In this document: in pieces, positions 16,415 through 25,559 of the stretch
Position numbering within the stretch: position 1 is the stretch's first letter
How the letters are laid out: each line of letters begins with the position of its first letter
NCBI GenBank assembly: GCA_964524145.1
Contig: CAZGCA010000006.1
Location: forward strand, 37,730-101,729
Length of the DNA stretch: 64,000 nt
From: CAZGCA01 sp964524145
GTDB lineage: Bacteria > Hydrogenedentota > CAZGCA01
Reading direction: 5' to 3'
Program-made: the position numbers and the translations under genes
The notes under the pieces: model-generated
What the model saw: only the letters and a program-made list of their open reading frames with translations
Told to the model about the DNA's origin: nothing
The model's database searches: none

Positions 16415-18151
16415 TCACTCCTCGTATTTCTCCGTACAGTACCCAACCTCTTCGATTGTCGTTAGGCCCTGACGCACTTTCACAAGACCTATCTCGCGCA
16501 ACGTCCTCATTCCCTTCGTGCGAGCCCTCTTTCGCAGTTCGATCGCCGTGGCGTACCGCAGGATCATCTCGCGGATCTCGTCGTCAACAACCAACATCTC
16601 GAATATGCCCGTGCGGCCCGAGTACCCCCTGTATTCGCATGCAGGACATCCCTTCTTTCGAAAGATGGGCTCGTCGCCGATATCCGACCGGTCAAACTTG
16701 AACCGTTCCAGTTCCTCATCGTCCGGCACATATTCTTCCTTGCAAAACCGGCACAACACTCTGACCAGCCGCTGCGCGACCACTGCCTCGAGCGACGATG
16801 TTATCAGGAACGGCTCGACCTCCATATCCAGCAACCGAGTGATGCTTTCGGGCGCGTCGTTGGTGTGCAACGTGCTGAGCACCAAGTGGCCGGTCAATGA
16901 CGCCTCGACGGCTATCTCGGCGGTTTCGAGGTCGCGTATCTCGCCGACCATAACCTTATCCGGGTCCTGCCGAAGAATTGACCTCAACGACGCCGCGAAC
17001 GTCAGGCCGACCTCTTCCCTGATAGGCACCTGAATGATCCTGTCAAGCGGGAACTCTATAGGATCCTCAGTCGTGATAATCTTGAACTGCGGATCGTTGA
17101 TCTCGTTCAGACAGGAATAGAGCGTGGTGGTCTTGCCGCAACCCGTCGGGCCCGTGGACAGCACTATGCCCATCGGCTTCTTGATGATCTGGCGCAGCAA
17201 CTCGAGCTCGCGCGGTTCAAACCCGAGCGTGTCGAGGTCGAGCTTGATCTGCGTCCTGTCAAGGATTCGCAGCACGACCGACTCGCCGTGCAGCGTCGGC
17301 AACGTCGATACCCGGATGTCCACGTTCGTACCGCCCGCGCTGAGCTGGATCCTGCCGTCCTGCGGCATCCGGCGTTCGGCGATGTCCAGATCCGATATGA
17401 TCTTCAACCGGCTTGTGATCGCCAACGAGATGTCTTTCGGCGGCGTCACCACCTCGTAAAGCGTGCCGTCTATTCTGAGACGTATGCGATACTCGTCTTC
17501 GTAAGGCTCAAAGTGGATGTCCGATGCACGCTTCTGCAATGCATCCAGAAGCACCAGGTTGACCATCTTGATCACTTCCGGCTCTTGCGCCAGCGCGGCC
17601 AGGCTCTCCTCGTCCGGCAGCTCGAGACGCGCAAGTTCCTGCGATCGGTCAGCAGTCTGGTCGGCATCCCGTACCAGTTCCTGCAGCACTTCCTGCACCG
17701 ACTCCGCTTCGTATGAGTAGTTGTGCTGCAACGCTTTCGTGATATCCTCGATGTTGCTGATCGCCCCCTTGACGCGCATGCCCAGCATGTGTTCGAGATC
17801 GTCGATTATGCTCACGTTGAGCGGGTCGGCGGTGGCCACCACAAGGGTTTCGCCGTCATCTTCGATCCGTACCGGAACGATGCTGTAGAACCGGGCAATG
17901 TGCGGGGAGAGCTTGCGTATGACCTCCTCCTTGAGAGTCATCTTCGAGAGCTCGACCTTCTCCATACCGGCCTGGATGCCGAGCGCTTCGACGACGTCCT
18001 GCTCCGTGCACGCTCCCATGCGCACGAGTATCCGACCGACGAACTCGCCGTTCATGCGGTGTTCCTGCATGGCCTGCTCGAGATCCAGCGGGTCTATCAC
18101 ACCGTTGTCAACGAGTATCTGCCCGATACGTTTTTCAATGGCAATAGCCAT
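16415..18151 (-). CDS. GspE/PilB-type assembly ATPase (second copy in cluster two)
   Basis: A 578-residue hexameric-type secretion ATPase. The N-terminal MshEN-like domain (residues 1-160) precedes the ATPase core. The Walker A motif GPTGCGKTTT is near residue 338, the Asp box ITTEDPIE follows it, Walker B VMVGEIRD is near 405 and the His box is HLVLSTLHTND. The zinc-binding four-cysteine site is present as CRFC and CPAC. The start overlaps the pilT stop (TGATG), so translation is probably coupled; a GTG three bases upstream is an alternative. It would power filament extension or secretion. It is the second assembly ATPase in this cluster and the third in the window, so it is not clear which pseudopilin set it serves. 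Confidence 0.9.
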   Translation of the reverse strand: MAIAIEKRIGQILVDNGVIDPLDLEQAMQEHRMNGEFVGRILVRMGACTEQDVVEALGIQAGMEKVELSKMTLKEEVIRKLSPHIARFYSIVPVRIEDDGETLVVATADPLNVSIIDDLEHMLGMRVKGAISNIEDITKALQHNYSYEAESVQEVLQELVRDADQTADRSQELARLELPDEESLAALAQEPEVIKMVNLVLLDALQKRASDIHFEPYEDEYRIRLRIDGTLYEVVTPPKDISLAITSRLKIISDLDIAERRMPQDGRIQLSAGGTNVDIRVSTLPTLHGESVVLRILDRTQIKLDLDTLGFEPRELELLRQIIKKPMGIVLSTGPTGCGKTTTLYSCLNEINDPQFKIITTEDPIEFPLDRIIQVPIREEVGLTFAASLRSILRQDPDKVMVGEIRDLETAEIAVEASLTGHLVLSTLHTNDAPESITRLLDMEVEPFLITSSLEAVVAQRLVRVLCRFCKEEYVPDDEELERFKFDRSDIGDEPIFRKKGCPACEYRGYSGRTGIFEMLVVDDEIREMILRYATAIELRKRARTKGMRTLREIGLVKVRQGLTTIEEVGYCTEKYEE

Positions 18152-19263
18152 CACGTGGCCGCCGCTCCTGCTTCTGTTCTTTCCGCTATTGAGGTAACCA
18201 CTGTTGACTTCAACATCATCTCCAGATCTTCGACCGACTGGGCCTTCGACAATGCCGCTTCATACGTTATCATGTTGCGTCTGTAAAGCTCGATCAGATG
18301 CTCGTCCAGCAGGAACATCCCGTACTTGTGACCTGTCTGGATGGCCGAGGCTACACGATAGGACTTGTTCTCGCGAATGAGATTGGCGATCGCCGGAGTC
18401 ATTATCATCACCTCGAAGGCCGCAATGCGGCCAAAACCGGACTTCCGGGGAAGGAGCGCCTGCGAGATCACCGCATTGAGGTTGCCCGAAAGCTGTGTGC
18501 GGATCTGCTCCTGTTGGTTGGTGGGGAACGCGTCAACGATACGGTCGATGGTACGCACGGCACCAGTGGTGTGCAACGTCGCGAAAACCAGATGGCCCGT
18601 CTCGGCTGCCGTTATGGCGGACTCGATAGTGTCCAGGTCGCGCATTTCGCCCACCAGTATCACGTCCGGGTCCATCCGCAGCGCCCTTCGTATGGCCTCG
18701 GAAAACGTCGGCACGTCAACGCCCACCTCGCGTTGCGTGACGATGGCCTTTTTGTGATCGTGGAAGTACTCGATCGGGTCCTCTACGGTTATCACGTGAT
18801 GGTCTACGTTCATGTTGATATAATCTATCATCGTGGCCAGCGACGTCGTTTTGCCCGAACCGGTCGGGCCCGTCACAAGCACGAGCCCGCGCGGTTGAAG
18901 AATAATATCTTTTATGGTCTCCGGCAACCCGAGCTCTTCGAACGTCATGATCCTCTTCGGAATAAGCCGAAGCACACAACCGACATTTCCTTTCTGCTTG
19001 AATATCGATACCCGGAACCGGGCAACGTCCTCAAAGGCAAACCCGAAGTCCGCGCCGCCAACCTCCTGAAGCTCCTGCTGGTGGTCCACGGACGCGATAC
19101 TCTTCATGAGCCGCTCGGTATCCTCGGGAACAAGCGGGTTTTCACCAAAAAACTGCAGATGCCCGTGGACTCGTCCAACGGGCGGGTTCCCAACAGCCAA
19201 GTGCAGGTCAGACCCGTCCCTGTCCACCAGCATCCTGAGCAAACTTACCATTTCGTACGCCAC
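18151..19263 (-). CDS. pilT: PilT twitching/retraction ATPase
   Basis: The 370-residue length and sequence fit PilT rather than PilB. It starts with the short PAS-like domain (MVSLLRMLVDRDGSDLHLAVGNP), lacks the zinc four-cysteine site, and has Walker A GPTGSGKTT near residue 134, AIRRALRMDPDVILVGEMRD near 190 and the His box HLVFATLHT. The family motif AIRNLIRE appears here as AIANLIRENKSYR. PilT drives pilus depolymerisation, so this cluster probably makes a retractable filament, unlike a plain type II secretion system. It starts with GTG (a GGAGG site lies eight bases upstream) and sits directly after pilB. Confidence 0.93.
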   Translation of the reverse strand: MAYEMVSLLRMLVDRDGSDLHLAVGNPPVGRVHGHLQFFGENPLVPEDTERLMKSIASVDHQQELQEVGGADFGFAFEDVARFRVSIFKQKGNVGCVLRLIPKRIMTFEELGLPETIKDIILQPRGLVLVTGPTGSGKTTSLATMIDYINMNVDHHVITVEDPIEYFHDHKKAIVTQREVGVDVPTFSEAIRRALRMDPDVILVGEMRDLDTIESAITAAETGHLVFATLHTTGAVRTIDRIVDAFPTNQQEQIRTQLSGNLNAVISQALLPRKSGFGRIAAFEVMIMTPAIANLIRENKSYRVASAIQTGHKYGMFLLDEHLIELYRRNMITYEAALSKAQSVEDLEMMLKSTVVTSIAERTEAGAAAT

Positions 19264-19266
19264 TGT

Positions 19267-21141
19267 CTATGCCTCCGTCATGGCAAACCGTCCCTCTTCC
19301 GAAACACGCTCCCGGTCAAGCGGCTCGTCCGGAACGGTTACCCTTATTACCTCCATCACTGTCGTAATACCATTAAGCACTTTGTTGACCGCGTCTTCGC
19401 GCAAGGTTTTCATACCATCCAGCCGACCTTGACGCCGGATTTCACTTGCCGAACCGCCCCGCAGCACCAAGCTGCGACAGGTATCGTTGATGAGCATGAG
19501 CTCGTAGATGCCCAGCCGCCCCTGATACCCCGTCTGGTTGCAGTTCTCACACCCTTCGCCCTTATACAGCTCGGTCGATTGCTGATCGGGCGGCAGTTGG
19601 ATCTCCTTGAGCTCCTCGTCCGTCGGTTGATAGCTTACCTTGCACGTCGTGCATATCGTTCGGACAAGACGCTGCGCAAGAATCGCACGAACCGAGGCCG
19701 CTACGAGAAACGGCTTCACACCGATATCCACGAGCCGGATGATCGCGCTGGGCGCGTCGTTCGTGTGCAGTGTCGAGAACACACGGTGACCCGTCAGCGC
19801 CGCCCGGATCGCTATCTCGGCCGTCTCCGCGTCGCGAATCTCACCAACCATGATGACGTCCGGGTCCTGGCGGAAGATGGATCGCAGAGAGTGTGCGAAC
19901 GTCAGCCCGATTTCCTCGTGCACCTGCACCTGGTTGATCCCTTTGAGCACGTACTCGACAGGGTTCTCAATCGTGACGAGGTTAATCTCGGGAGTGTTGA
20001 GCTTGTGCAATGACGCATACAGGGTGGTCGTCTTGCCCGAACCCGTCGGGCCCGTCACCAGGATGATTCCCGTGCTCTCGAGCAACAACGATTCCCACGT
20101 CGCCTGGTCTGTTGGGGAAAACCCCAACTGCCCCAGACCCAGCATGAGGCCGCTCTTGTCGAGAATACGCATCACTACGCTCTCGCCGAACAGTGCGGGA
20201 AGTGAGGATACACGCAGGTCGACGTTCTTCCCGAGCAGCGTGAGCTTGATGCGACCGTCCTGCGGTATCCGTCGCTCGGATATGTCGAGGCCGGCCATGA
20301 GCTTGAGACGCGATATTATCGACCCCTGCGCCCGTTTCGGCGGCGATGTAACGTAATGGCACACCCCGTCTATGCGATACCTGACCTTGAGATCGTCCTG
20401 GGCCGGCTCAACGTGAATGTCACTTGCACGCTGCCTGAACGCCTCGAGAATTAGGTTGTTTATGTACCGGATCACCGCCGCGTCGGCATCTTCATCGTCA
20501 CCCGCAACGACAGCACCACTCTCGCGGTCGCGTTGCGGACGAGGACCATCATCAAAATCTATGCTGTCCGCGCTCATGCTGCTCAACGAACTCAGGGAGC
20601 TGAGCGAGCTGAGTGAACTGAGCGAACTCATCGTGCTCAACGTGCTCAGCGTACTCGCGCTACTCATCGTCGAGAGCATGCTTTCAATTGTGCTCTGGTT
20701 GTACTCGTAGTGCTTGGCCAGCGCATCCCTGATCTCGTCTGCCGAAGACAGCAGCGGCTGAACCTTGCAGTCCAGCAGCCTTGTGAGATTGTCCTGAGCA
20801 TCTATGTTTGTCGGGTCCGCCGTCGCATAGAACAGCGTGTCGCCCTCTCGACGGACCGGAATGACACGATATATCTGGGCCACCTCTTTCGGGACAGACT
20901 CTATGATCGACCTCGGGATATCGCGTTCTGACAGCTTTATGGTCGGAATACCCAGTTGGGTTGCCAGCCCTTGCGATATGTGCCGCTTGGATATGTAGCC
21001 CAAGCGAACCAGAATCTCCCCCAAACGACGGTTCGCCATCGTCGTCTGCTTCTTGTGGATGGCCTCTTCCAGTTGTCTCTGATTGATTATTCCCTCTTTG
21101 ACGAGCGTCTCGCCAAAGAGTTGATACTGAGTCACAGCCAT
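19267..21141 (-). CDS. pilB: PilB-type assembly ATPase with Ser/Leu-rich linker
   Basis: A 624-residue assembly ATPase. The N-terminal MshEN domain (about 1-150) contains GEILVRLGYISKRHI and RVIPVRREGDTLFYATADP. A low-complexity linker at residues 150-192 consists largely of LSS/LST triplets. The core has Walker A GPTGSGKTTT near residue 367, Walker B VIMVGEIRD, His box HRVFSTLHTND and the zinc site CTTC...CENC. It is the first gene of the second cluster, with a near-consensus promoter and an AGGAG site just upstream of the ATG at 21141. It likely powers pilus extension with PilT as antagonist. Confidence 0.92.
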   Translation of the reverse strand: MAVTQYQLFGETLVKEGIINQRQLEEAIHKKQTTMANRRLGEILVRLGYISKRHISQGLATQLGIPTIKLSERDIPRSIIESVPKEVAQIYRVIPVRREGDTLFYATADPTNIDAQDNLTRLLDCKVQPLLSSADEIRDALAKHYEYNQSTIESMLSTMSSASTLSTLSTMSSLSSLSSLSSLSSLSSMSADSIDFDDGPRPQRDRESGAVVAGDDEDADAAVIRYINNLILEAFRQRASDIHVEPAQDDLKVRYRIDGVCHYVTSPPKRAQGSIISRLKLMAGLDISERRIPQDGRIKLTLLGKNVDLRVSSLPALFGESVVMRILDKSGLMLGLGQLGFSPTDQATWESLLLESTGIILVTGPTGSGKTTTLYASLHKLNTPEINLVTIENPVEYVLKGINQVQVHEEIGLTFAHSLRSIFRQDPDVIMVGEIRDAETAEIAIRAALTGHRVFSTLHTNDAPSAIIRLVDIGVKPFLVAASVRAILAQRLVRTICTTCKVSYQPTDEELKEIQLPPDQQSTELYKGEGCENCNQTGYQGRLGIYELMLINDTCRSLVLRGGSASEIRRQGRLDGMKTLREDAVNKVLNGITTVMEVIRVTVPDEPLDRERVSEEGRFAMTEA

Positions 21142-21170
21142 GCCAAAACCCTCACTCCTACGCCACTTGC

Positions 21171-21200
21171 ATTATACCTCATTGCCGTCGCAAAAGTCAA
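21171..21200 (-). promoter_or_regulatory. Sigma-70 type promoter of the pilB-pilT-pilC cluster
   Basis: TTGACT (21195-21200) and TATAAT (21171-21176) lie 18 bp apart on the minus strand, one mismatch from consensus. The predicted start site is near 21164, giving a leader of about 23 bases that contains the AGGAGTGAGGG ribosome-binding region of pilB. Confidence 0.8.
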
Positions 21201-21425
21201 CGAGATACCATGCCCAATCCTCCCGCTATTAAAGGAGTTACGCAAAAACACGGTTCAGCGACTACGATAACTGCTATTACTGCTGTAGGTGGGCTCCACG
21301 CGCAGCTCGAAACAACTCTAACATGGTGTTTGGGAAGACATTTGCGAGGTAAACTCTTGACACTTCGACGTTCTCCCGTTCCCTGTGCCATGCTTCCTCC
21401 CAAAACCTCCAGGTAAAGCCGATAC

Positions 21426-21950
21426 CTACACAAGGGTGTTGACTTCAAGGACCACTTCAAGACCAGGCGTTTTGCCCGATCCCTGTTTGATATCAAGACG
21501 CTCGACGGCGAGCAGCTTATCGCTCGAATATATCTTATACAAAAAGTCCTTGAGCTCGCTGAGGCTGACACCCTTCATTTCGACCGTTACCGCCGAGAGC
21601 GAGTAGGGCGTGCCGCGTGTTTTCCTGCTGTCCACGTTCTTGAGTGTCAGCGACGTACGGTCGGATAGGCCGCATTCGTTGCGCACCGTCTCGAGATGTG
21701 AATAGAGGCTGAACCGGGCGCCGCGTTTCTCAGTCTGCTGCTTTATGTGGTCCAGCAAGTCTTGGGTGTGCTTGTGTTGTTCGGCCATTCGGCGCATATC
21801 GCCGAGGTCTTGCTGCTGTCCCGGTAGCACCCGGCCAAGGGTGTTGTACTCGTCGACGTATCCTGCCAGTACCAGAAAGTACAGCACCACAACAGCCAGT
21901 ATAGGCAAGCCTATGCCAAGAACTATCTTCTCGCGTCTACCTAGTTTCAT
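21426..21950 (-). CDS. gspM: GspM/PilO-like inner-membrane protein
   Basis: A 174-residue bitopic protein: a short basic N-terminus (MKLGRREK), one membrane helix at about 8-30, a coiled-coil-prone region at 35-80 and a small ferredoxin-like domain with the pattern VTVEMKGVSLSELKDFLYKI. This matches GspM/PilO, which binds GspL/PilN at the inner membrane. It starts 13 bp after the GspL-like gene, with no clear Shine-Dalgarno sequence, which suggests translational coupling. It is the last gene of the gspC-to-gspM run. Confidence 0.82.
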   Translation of the reverse strand: MKLGRREKIVLGIGLPILAVVVLYFLVLAGYVDEYNTLGRVLPGQQQDLGDMRRMAEQHKHTQDLLDHIKQQTEKRGARFSLYSHLETVRNECGLSDRTSLTLKNVDSRKTRGTPYSLSAVTVEMKGVSLSELKDFLYKIYSSDKLLAVERLDIKQGSGKTPGLEVVLEVNTLV

Positions 21951-21963
21951 GGGTTTGGGACAC

Positions 21964-23439
21964 CTATTGCCGTTTTGCGCGGATCACGAAGTCAAAAGCA
22001 AACCTGCCGCCCTCGGCATCCTCCAATCTCTCCGTCTTAACATCCGTCAGATACTGAGACTTCGTCAGCGCAGCTTCGAGCCCGTCAACCAAATCGGGTT
22101 GGTCCGCCTGGCCCCCTATCACGACGTTGGCCGATAAAATGTTCATCTTTTTGATCTCGAACCGTTTCGGTTCAGGCAACGCCACGATGACATCGTTAAG
22201 AACGTGCAGCGCTGTGACCGCCTCGGGCGAGAACGGGGCCAGTACGCTGTTCACGTCCTGCTGTTCCTTCATCGAGCGTTCCATCATCTCTTTCGCCTTG
22301 CCCGGAATGAGGTTTTCGCCCGGGATGGTCTCCTCGAACAGCCAATCCATACTATCCTCAAGTGCCTGAACCTCGAGCCGCCTGAATCGCAGTTGGGCAA
22401 AGAATGCGCCAACAAGGGCCGCAACCAGAATCGTAACCAGCACGCCGCCCAGAATGAAGTTCTTCTTCAGCTCGGAAACCAGGCGCTCATCCTTGAGCCT
22501 CTGCTGGCGCAGGTTGAGCTTTATCTTCGCGCTGCGGGACGAACCGCTGGCAGCGGACGCAACAACCTCCCAGTAATTCATTCGGCGGTCATCGTCTACT
22601 GCGCTGGGAAACGACCGAAGCTGATCGCGGAGGTCATGACACCGTATCGGCACACCGATTCGTTCCTCCAGCCCGGACAGCTGATCACTCGACAGCTCGA
22701 CGCCCGTTATGATGACATCATCTATATGATCACATCTCGAAGTCGCCATGAATGACCGAAGCGTCGTGAGAATCTCCTCGGTTGGTTCGGGCGCGTTCTC
22801 GAGTATCGACGCGCCCTTGAAATCCATGCTCCTGACAAACACGAGGGTCCGATCTTCCAGCACGACCGCAAACGACCGTTGCTCCGTCACGTGTATCACC
22901 GCCAGAACGCCGGACTTTGACGCTCCACTCCCGTTGTGCAACAGCAGGTTTGTCAACGGAACGAACTCCAACTCCGCGCGGTCGGGGAATAAGCCGGCTT
23001 CTCCGAGTATCGCGAGGTGCTGGTCGAGCACGTCCTTCCTGATCCCGATCGCAAGCAGGCGGGTCGCGTCCTGCTGCTGGCCAATGATTATCGAGTCTAC
23101 CACGAGATCGTCTATCGAGAACGGCACGTAGGGTTCAAGCTGGAACTTGACGGTTGACCGCACCTTCCTCTTGCCCTTAAACGGTACTTCGAGCACCCGA
23201 ACGATGGCGTGGCTGCTTGGGAGACAGACGGCGTACGCGTCAGCCGATATCTTCTTGTCCTCGACGAGCTCACGAACTGCTCTCGTCGCGGCTGCGTCCC
23301 ACTCTTCCTCGTCCTGCACCGAAATCTCCTGAGAGGCAAGCTTCAGGATTCTGGAACGGCCAAGGCCGGCCTGAGCAACTGCAACCTTGACATATTGGTC
23401 GGTGATCTCGAATGCGCCTATCTTCGTCGGCCAGATCAT
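21964..23439 (-). CDS. gspL: GspL-like protein (PilM plus PilN fusion)
   Basis: The 491-residue product has an actin-like, PilM-type cytoplasmic domain at its N-terminus (about 1-270; IGAFEITDQYVKVAV and VRVLEVPFKGKRK...QLEPYVPF). A single membrane helix at about 320-345 (FILGGVLVTILVAALVGAFF) and a periplasmic PilN-like domain follow, including KINLR-type KIKLNLRQQRLKDERL before the helix. This fused layout is that of GspL, which recruits GspE. The ATG at 23439 overlaps the gspK stop by four bases (ATGA), which decides the start over a GTG fifteen bases upstream. It was called from domain order and position between GspK and GspM. Confidence 0.88.
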   Translation of the reverse strand: MIWPTKIGAFEITDQYVKVAVAQAGLGRSRILKLASQEISVQDEEEWDAAATRAVRELVEDKKISADAYAVCLPSSHAIVRVLEVPFKGKRKVRSTVKFQLEPYVPFSIDDLVVDSIIIGQQQDATRLLAIGIRKDVLDQHLAILGEAGLFPDRAELEFVPLTNLLLHNGSGASKSGVLAVIHVTEQRSFAVVLEDRTLVFVRSMDFKGASILENAPEPTEEILTTLRSFMATSRCDHIDDVIITGVELSSDQLSGLEERIGVPIRCHDLRDQLRSFPSAVDDDRRMNYWEVVASAASGSSRSAKIKLNLRQQRLKDERLVSELKKNFILGGVLVTILVAALVGAFFAQLRFRRLEVQALEDSMDWLFEETIPGENLIPGKAKEMMERSMKEQQDVNSVLAPFSPEAVTALHVLNDVIVALPEPKRFEIKKMNILSANVVIGGQADQPDLVDGLEAALTKSQYLTDVKTERLEDAEGGRFAFDFVIRAKRQ

Positions 23440-24557
23440 CTGCGCACCTGCCACAGCAGTGTTCTGAATATCGGCGCGCTGTTGAAATCTGCTCGCGCTA
23501 CGACGGCACGCGCTTCTACCCTTGTTCCCTTGTACAGCGAGCTGATGTTGACCGAGAACCGGTCCGAGCCAAAACTGGCCATGCTGTTTGCAGCCTCCGC
23601 GTTCGGTAGCATTGCTCTTGCCGCAAAATCCTCCCTCGTAAACGGCGCCGACGACCGCTCGGCGATAATCCGATCTGCCGTGCCAATGTTATCGGGCGCC
23701 AACATAGCGCGAATCACCAGCGGATTCGCAGTGTTGACGTTAACCTTCTTCTTTACGTTACCATAAACGGTGAGATATGTCCACAGGCCGAGCACGAGCG
23801 GTCCTTCCACCTCCGATTCGCCAAGCTCGAACTCGCTCATAAAGTCCAACCTCGACTCGCCGAGTTCCTCACCCGTCCCTTCAAGATCTTCGCCCGGTTC
23901 CGGCAGCTCAACCGGCTTACCCCATACGAGTTTCTCGCTGAACCTTGCGACGAGCGCCAGCTCGGCTATCGAGTCGAGTGGCGCGTTCTTGCAGCTGTAT
24001 GGTTGTTCCAGATTGCTGTAGTAGTCCTGCTCGGCACCGCCCCCACCCTGAAACGGCTCGTTGTCGTAGTCAATCCAGTCCACAATAGCGCCAACCATAA
24101 GCGGGTCGAGCCCGAGATCGGTGAAGAGGTGGCGCATCCTGAGAATCTGTCGTTCGTCGGGTATTCCCGTCTCGAGACTCACGAGCGAGTTGACGTTTAT
24201 CTTACCGTCTTCGTCGTCTATGCGCACGTACACGAGCCCATCGTCGCCTATCGGCAGAATGGGTATCGCCTGCGCCCAGGGCTCTTCGAGCGAGTCAAGC
24301 GTCTGTCCCGGCGGGAAGTTCGCCAGATCTTCGAGCAGGTCGTTTCTCAGCACGGCCAAGCCATGGTTCATACCTGATTTCGCGGCGTAGTGCCCTTGCA
24401 GATCGTCGACGGCGTTCTGAGCAAGGGCCGCATCAACACGAACCTGGTACGCAAAGTCGACAACGACAAGCGTGAGCAACGCGATCACTACCAGGCAGAG
24501 TATCAGCGCCACGCCTCGGTTGTCGTTAAGAGGAAACATCGCGTATCGTCCTAACAT
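23436..24557 (-). CDS. gspK: GspK pseudopilin (tip subunit of type II system)
   Basis: From the ATG at 24557 the product is 373 residues, the usual GspK size. The leader ends in NDNRG|VALILCLVVIALLTLVVVDF; like other GspK proteins it lacks the Glu at +5, which marks the tip subunit. DDEDGKINVNSLV and IVDWIDYDNEP are strongly conserved GspK motifs, and NVNTANPLVIRAML marks the second half. It lies in the order J-K-L with 11 bp to gspJ. A second ATG at 24539 is an alternative start. The acidic stretch LPEPGEDLEGTGEELGE is unusual and resembles acidic inserts in the adjacent GspH and GspJ. Confidence 0.92.
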   Translation of the reverse strand: MLGRYAMFPLNDNRGVALILCLVVIALLTLVVVDFAYQVRVDAALAQNAVDDLQGHYAAKSGMNHGLAVLRNDLLEDLANFPPGQTLDSLEEPWAQAIPILPIGDDGLVYVRIDDEDGKINVNSLVSLETGIPDERQILRMRHLFTDLGLDPLMVGAIVDWIDYDNEPFQGGGGAEQDYYSNLEQPYSCKNAPLDSIAELALVARFSEKLVWGKPVELPEPGEDLEGTGEELGESRLDFMSEFELGESEVEGPLVLGLWTYLTVYGNVKKKVNVNTANPLVIRAMLAPDNIGTADRIIAERSSAPFTREDFAARAMLPNAEAANSMASFGSDRFSVNISSLYKGTRVEARAVVARADFNSAPIFRTLLWQVRR

Positions 24558-24568
24558 CTGCCGGCCTC

Positions 24569-25549
24569 TCAACGGGGGCGTACACGCCTCGAGCGCTCGC
24601 CACCCGTGCGCCCAGCAGGTCGCGACAAATCTCCCGTCACGCCCGGTTGTCCCAGCATCGCAAAACCGCCCACGGGACCTATGCCCCGCGCGGCGAACAC
24701 TTCCGCAATCTCCGGCGTTATCCCGACGCCGAGCGGCAGCACAACGATCGTCGAGAAATCGGCGAGCATCTCTGTATCGGTCGACCCGAGTTCCAACCGT
24801 TCTCCCTCCTCCGCCCAAACGCTCTCGGGAAAGTAAGCCTCTATCTTGACGGCCCACGGCAGGAGTCCCGTTACGTTCGAGTCCCATTCGTCGACCCAAT
24901 CGATACCGTCGAAGTACTGAAGATTGAAGCTTCCCAGTTCGACCATCCACGAGGATTCCTCGTCAAAACCAAGCTCGTCGTCTTCGTCCAGACCCATGTC
25001 TCTGTCGTCGTATTCGCGCTCTTCGTCGGATTCCGGTCGCGGGGAGAGTATCGGCCGCTCCGTGACGGCCAGCGTCAATGGCCCTTCCTCATCGCCCTCG
25101 TCACGGAACAGCCCCTCCTCATCGTCCAGGCCGGGACCGCTCATGATGTAGGATACCTCCTTCAGTCCCCCGCCGACCGCACTACCGCTTAGCGGAGCTG
25201 CCGTGCTGAAAAATCGTACCGAGTCAGCATGCTCCTGCTCATCGCTCTCTTTGTCCTCGCCAACAAAGAACACCGCCTGGTTCGTGAGGTCGTACACCAG
25301 GAAGGCCGCAGCGAGATTCTCGGTCAGCCGTCTCAGCAAAAAGTTTATCTGCTGTACTTCCGGACGTTTGCTGCGCAAGTTTTCCACCGAGTTGCTGACC
25401 GACGAAAACATCGTGTAGACAATTCCCATTACTATGGCCAATATCGCTATCGCGATGAGTATCTCGAGAATCGTGAACCCCGAACATCTGCCGGTCTCGC
25501 GTTGGCCGGCGCGTCGAGATGCGGGCACAATACCGTTTGTCACAGCCAT
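24569..25549 (-). CDS. gspJ: GspJ pseudopilin with acidic insertion
   Basis: A 326-residue pseudopilin with a 24-residue leader ending in RCSG|FTILEILIAIAILAIVMGIVY, with Glu at +5. The following VSNSVENLRSKRPEVQQINFLLRRLTENLAAAFL matches the GspJ core. A long acidic region at about 150-205 (runs such as DEEREYDDRD and LDEDDELGFDEE) is much longer than usual and may chelate calcium. It forms part of the tip complex with GspI and GspK. Ten bases separate it from gspI. Confidence 0.9.
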   Translation of the reverse strand: MAVTNGIVPASRRAGQRETGRCSGFTILEILIAIAILAIVMGIVYTMFSSVSNSVENLRSKRPEVQQINFLLRRLTENLAAAFLVYDLTNQAVFFVGEDKESDEQEHADSVRFFSTAAPLSGSAVGGGLKEVSYIMSGPGLDDEEGLFRDEGDEEGPLTLAVTERPILSPRPESDEEREYDDRDMGLDEDDELGFDEESSWMVELGSFNLQYFDGIDWVDEWDSNVTGLLPWAVKIEAYFPESVWAEEGERLELGSTDTEMLADFSTIVVLPLGVGITPEIAEVFAARGIGPVGGFAMLGQPGVTGDLSRPAGRTGGERSRRVRPR

Positions 25550-25559
25550 CTGTCTCGCT

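Noticed and set aside
18298..20013. Long plus-strand open frame opposite pilT and pilB
   Set aside because: It is an antisense shadow of strongly conserved ATPase genes and encodes no recognisable domain.
21197..21571. 124-codon minus-strand frame overlapping gspM
   Set aside because: Overlaps the real gspM frame and would cross the pilB promoter.
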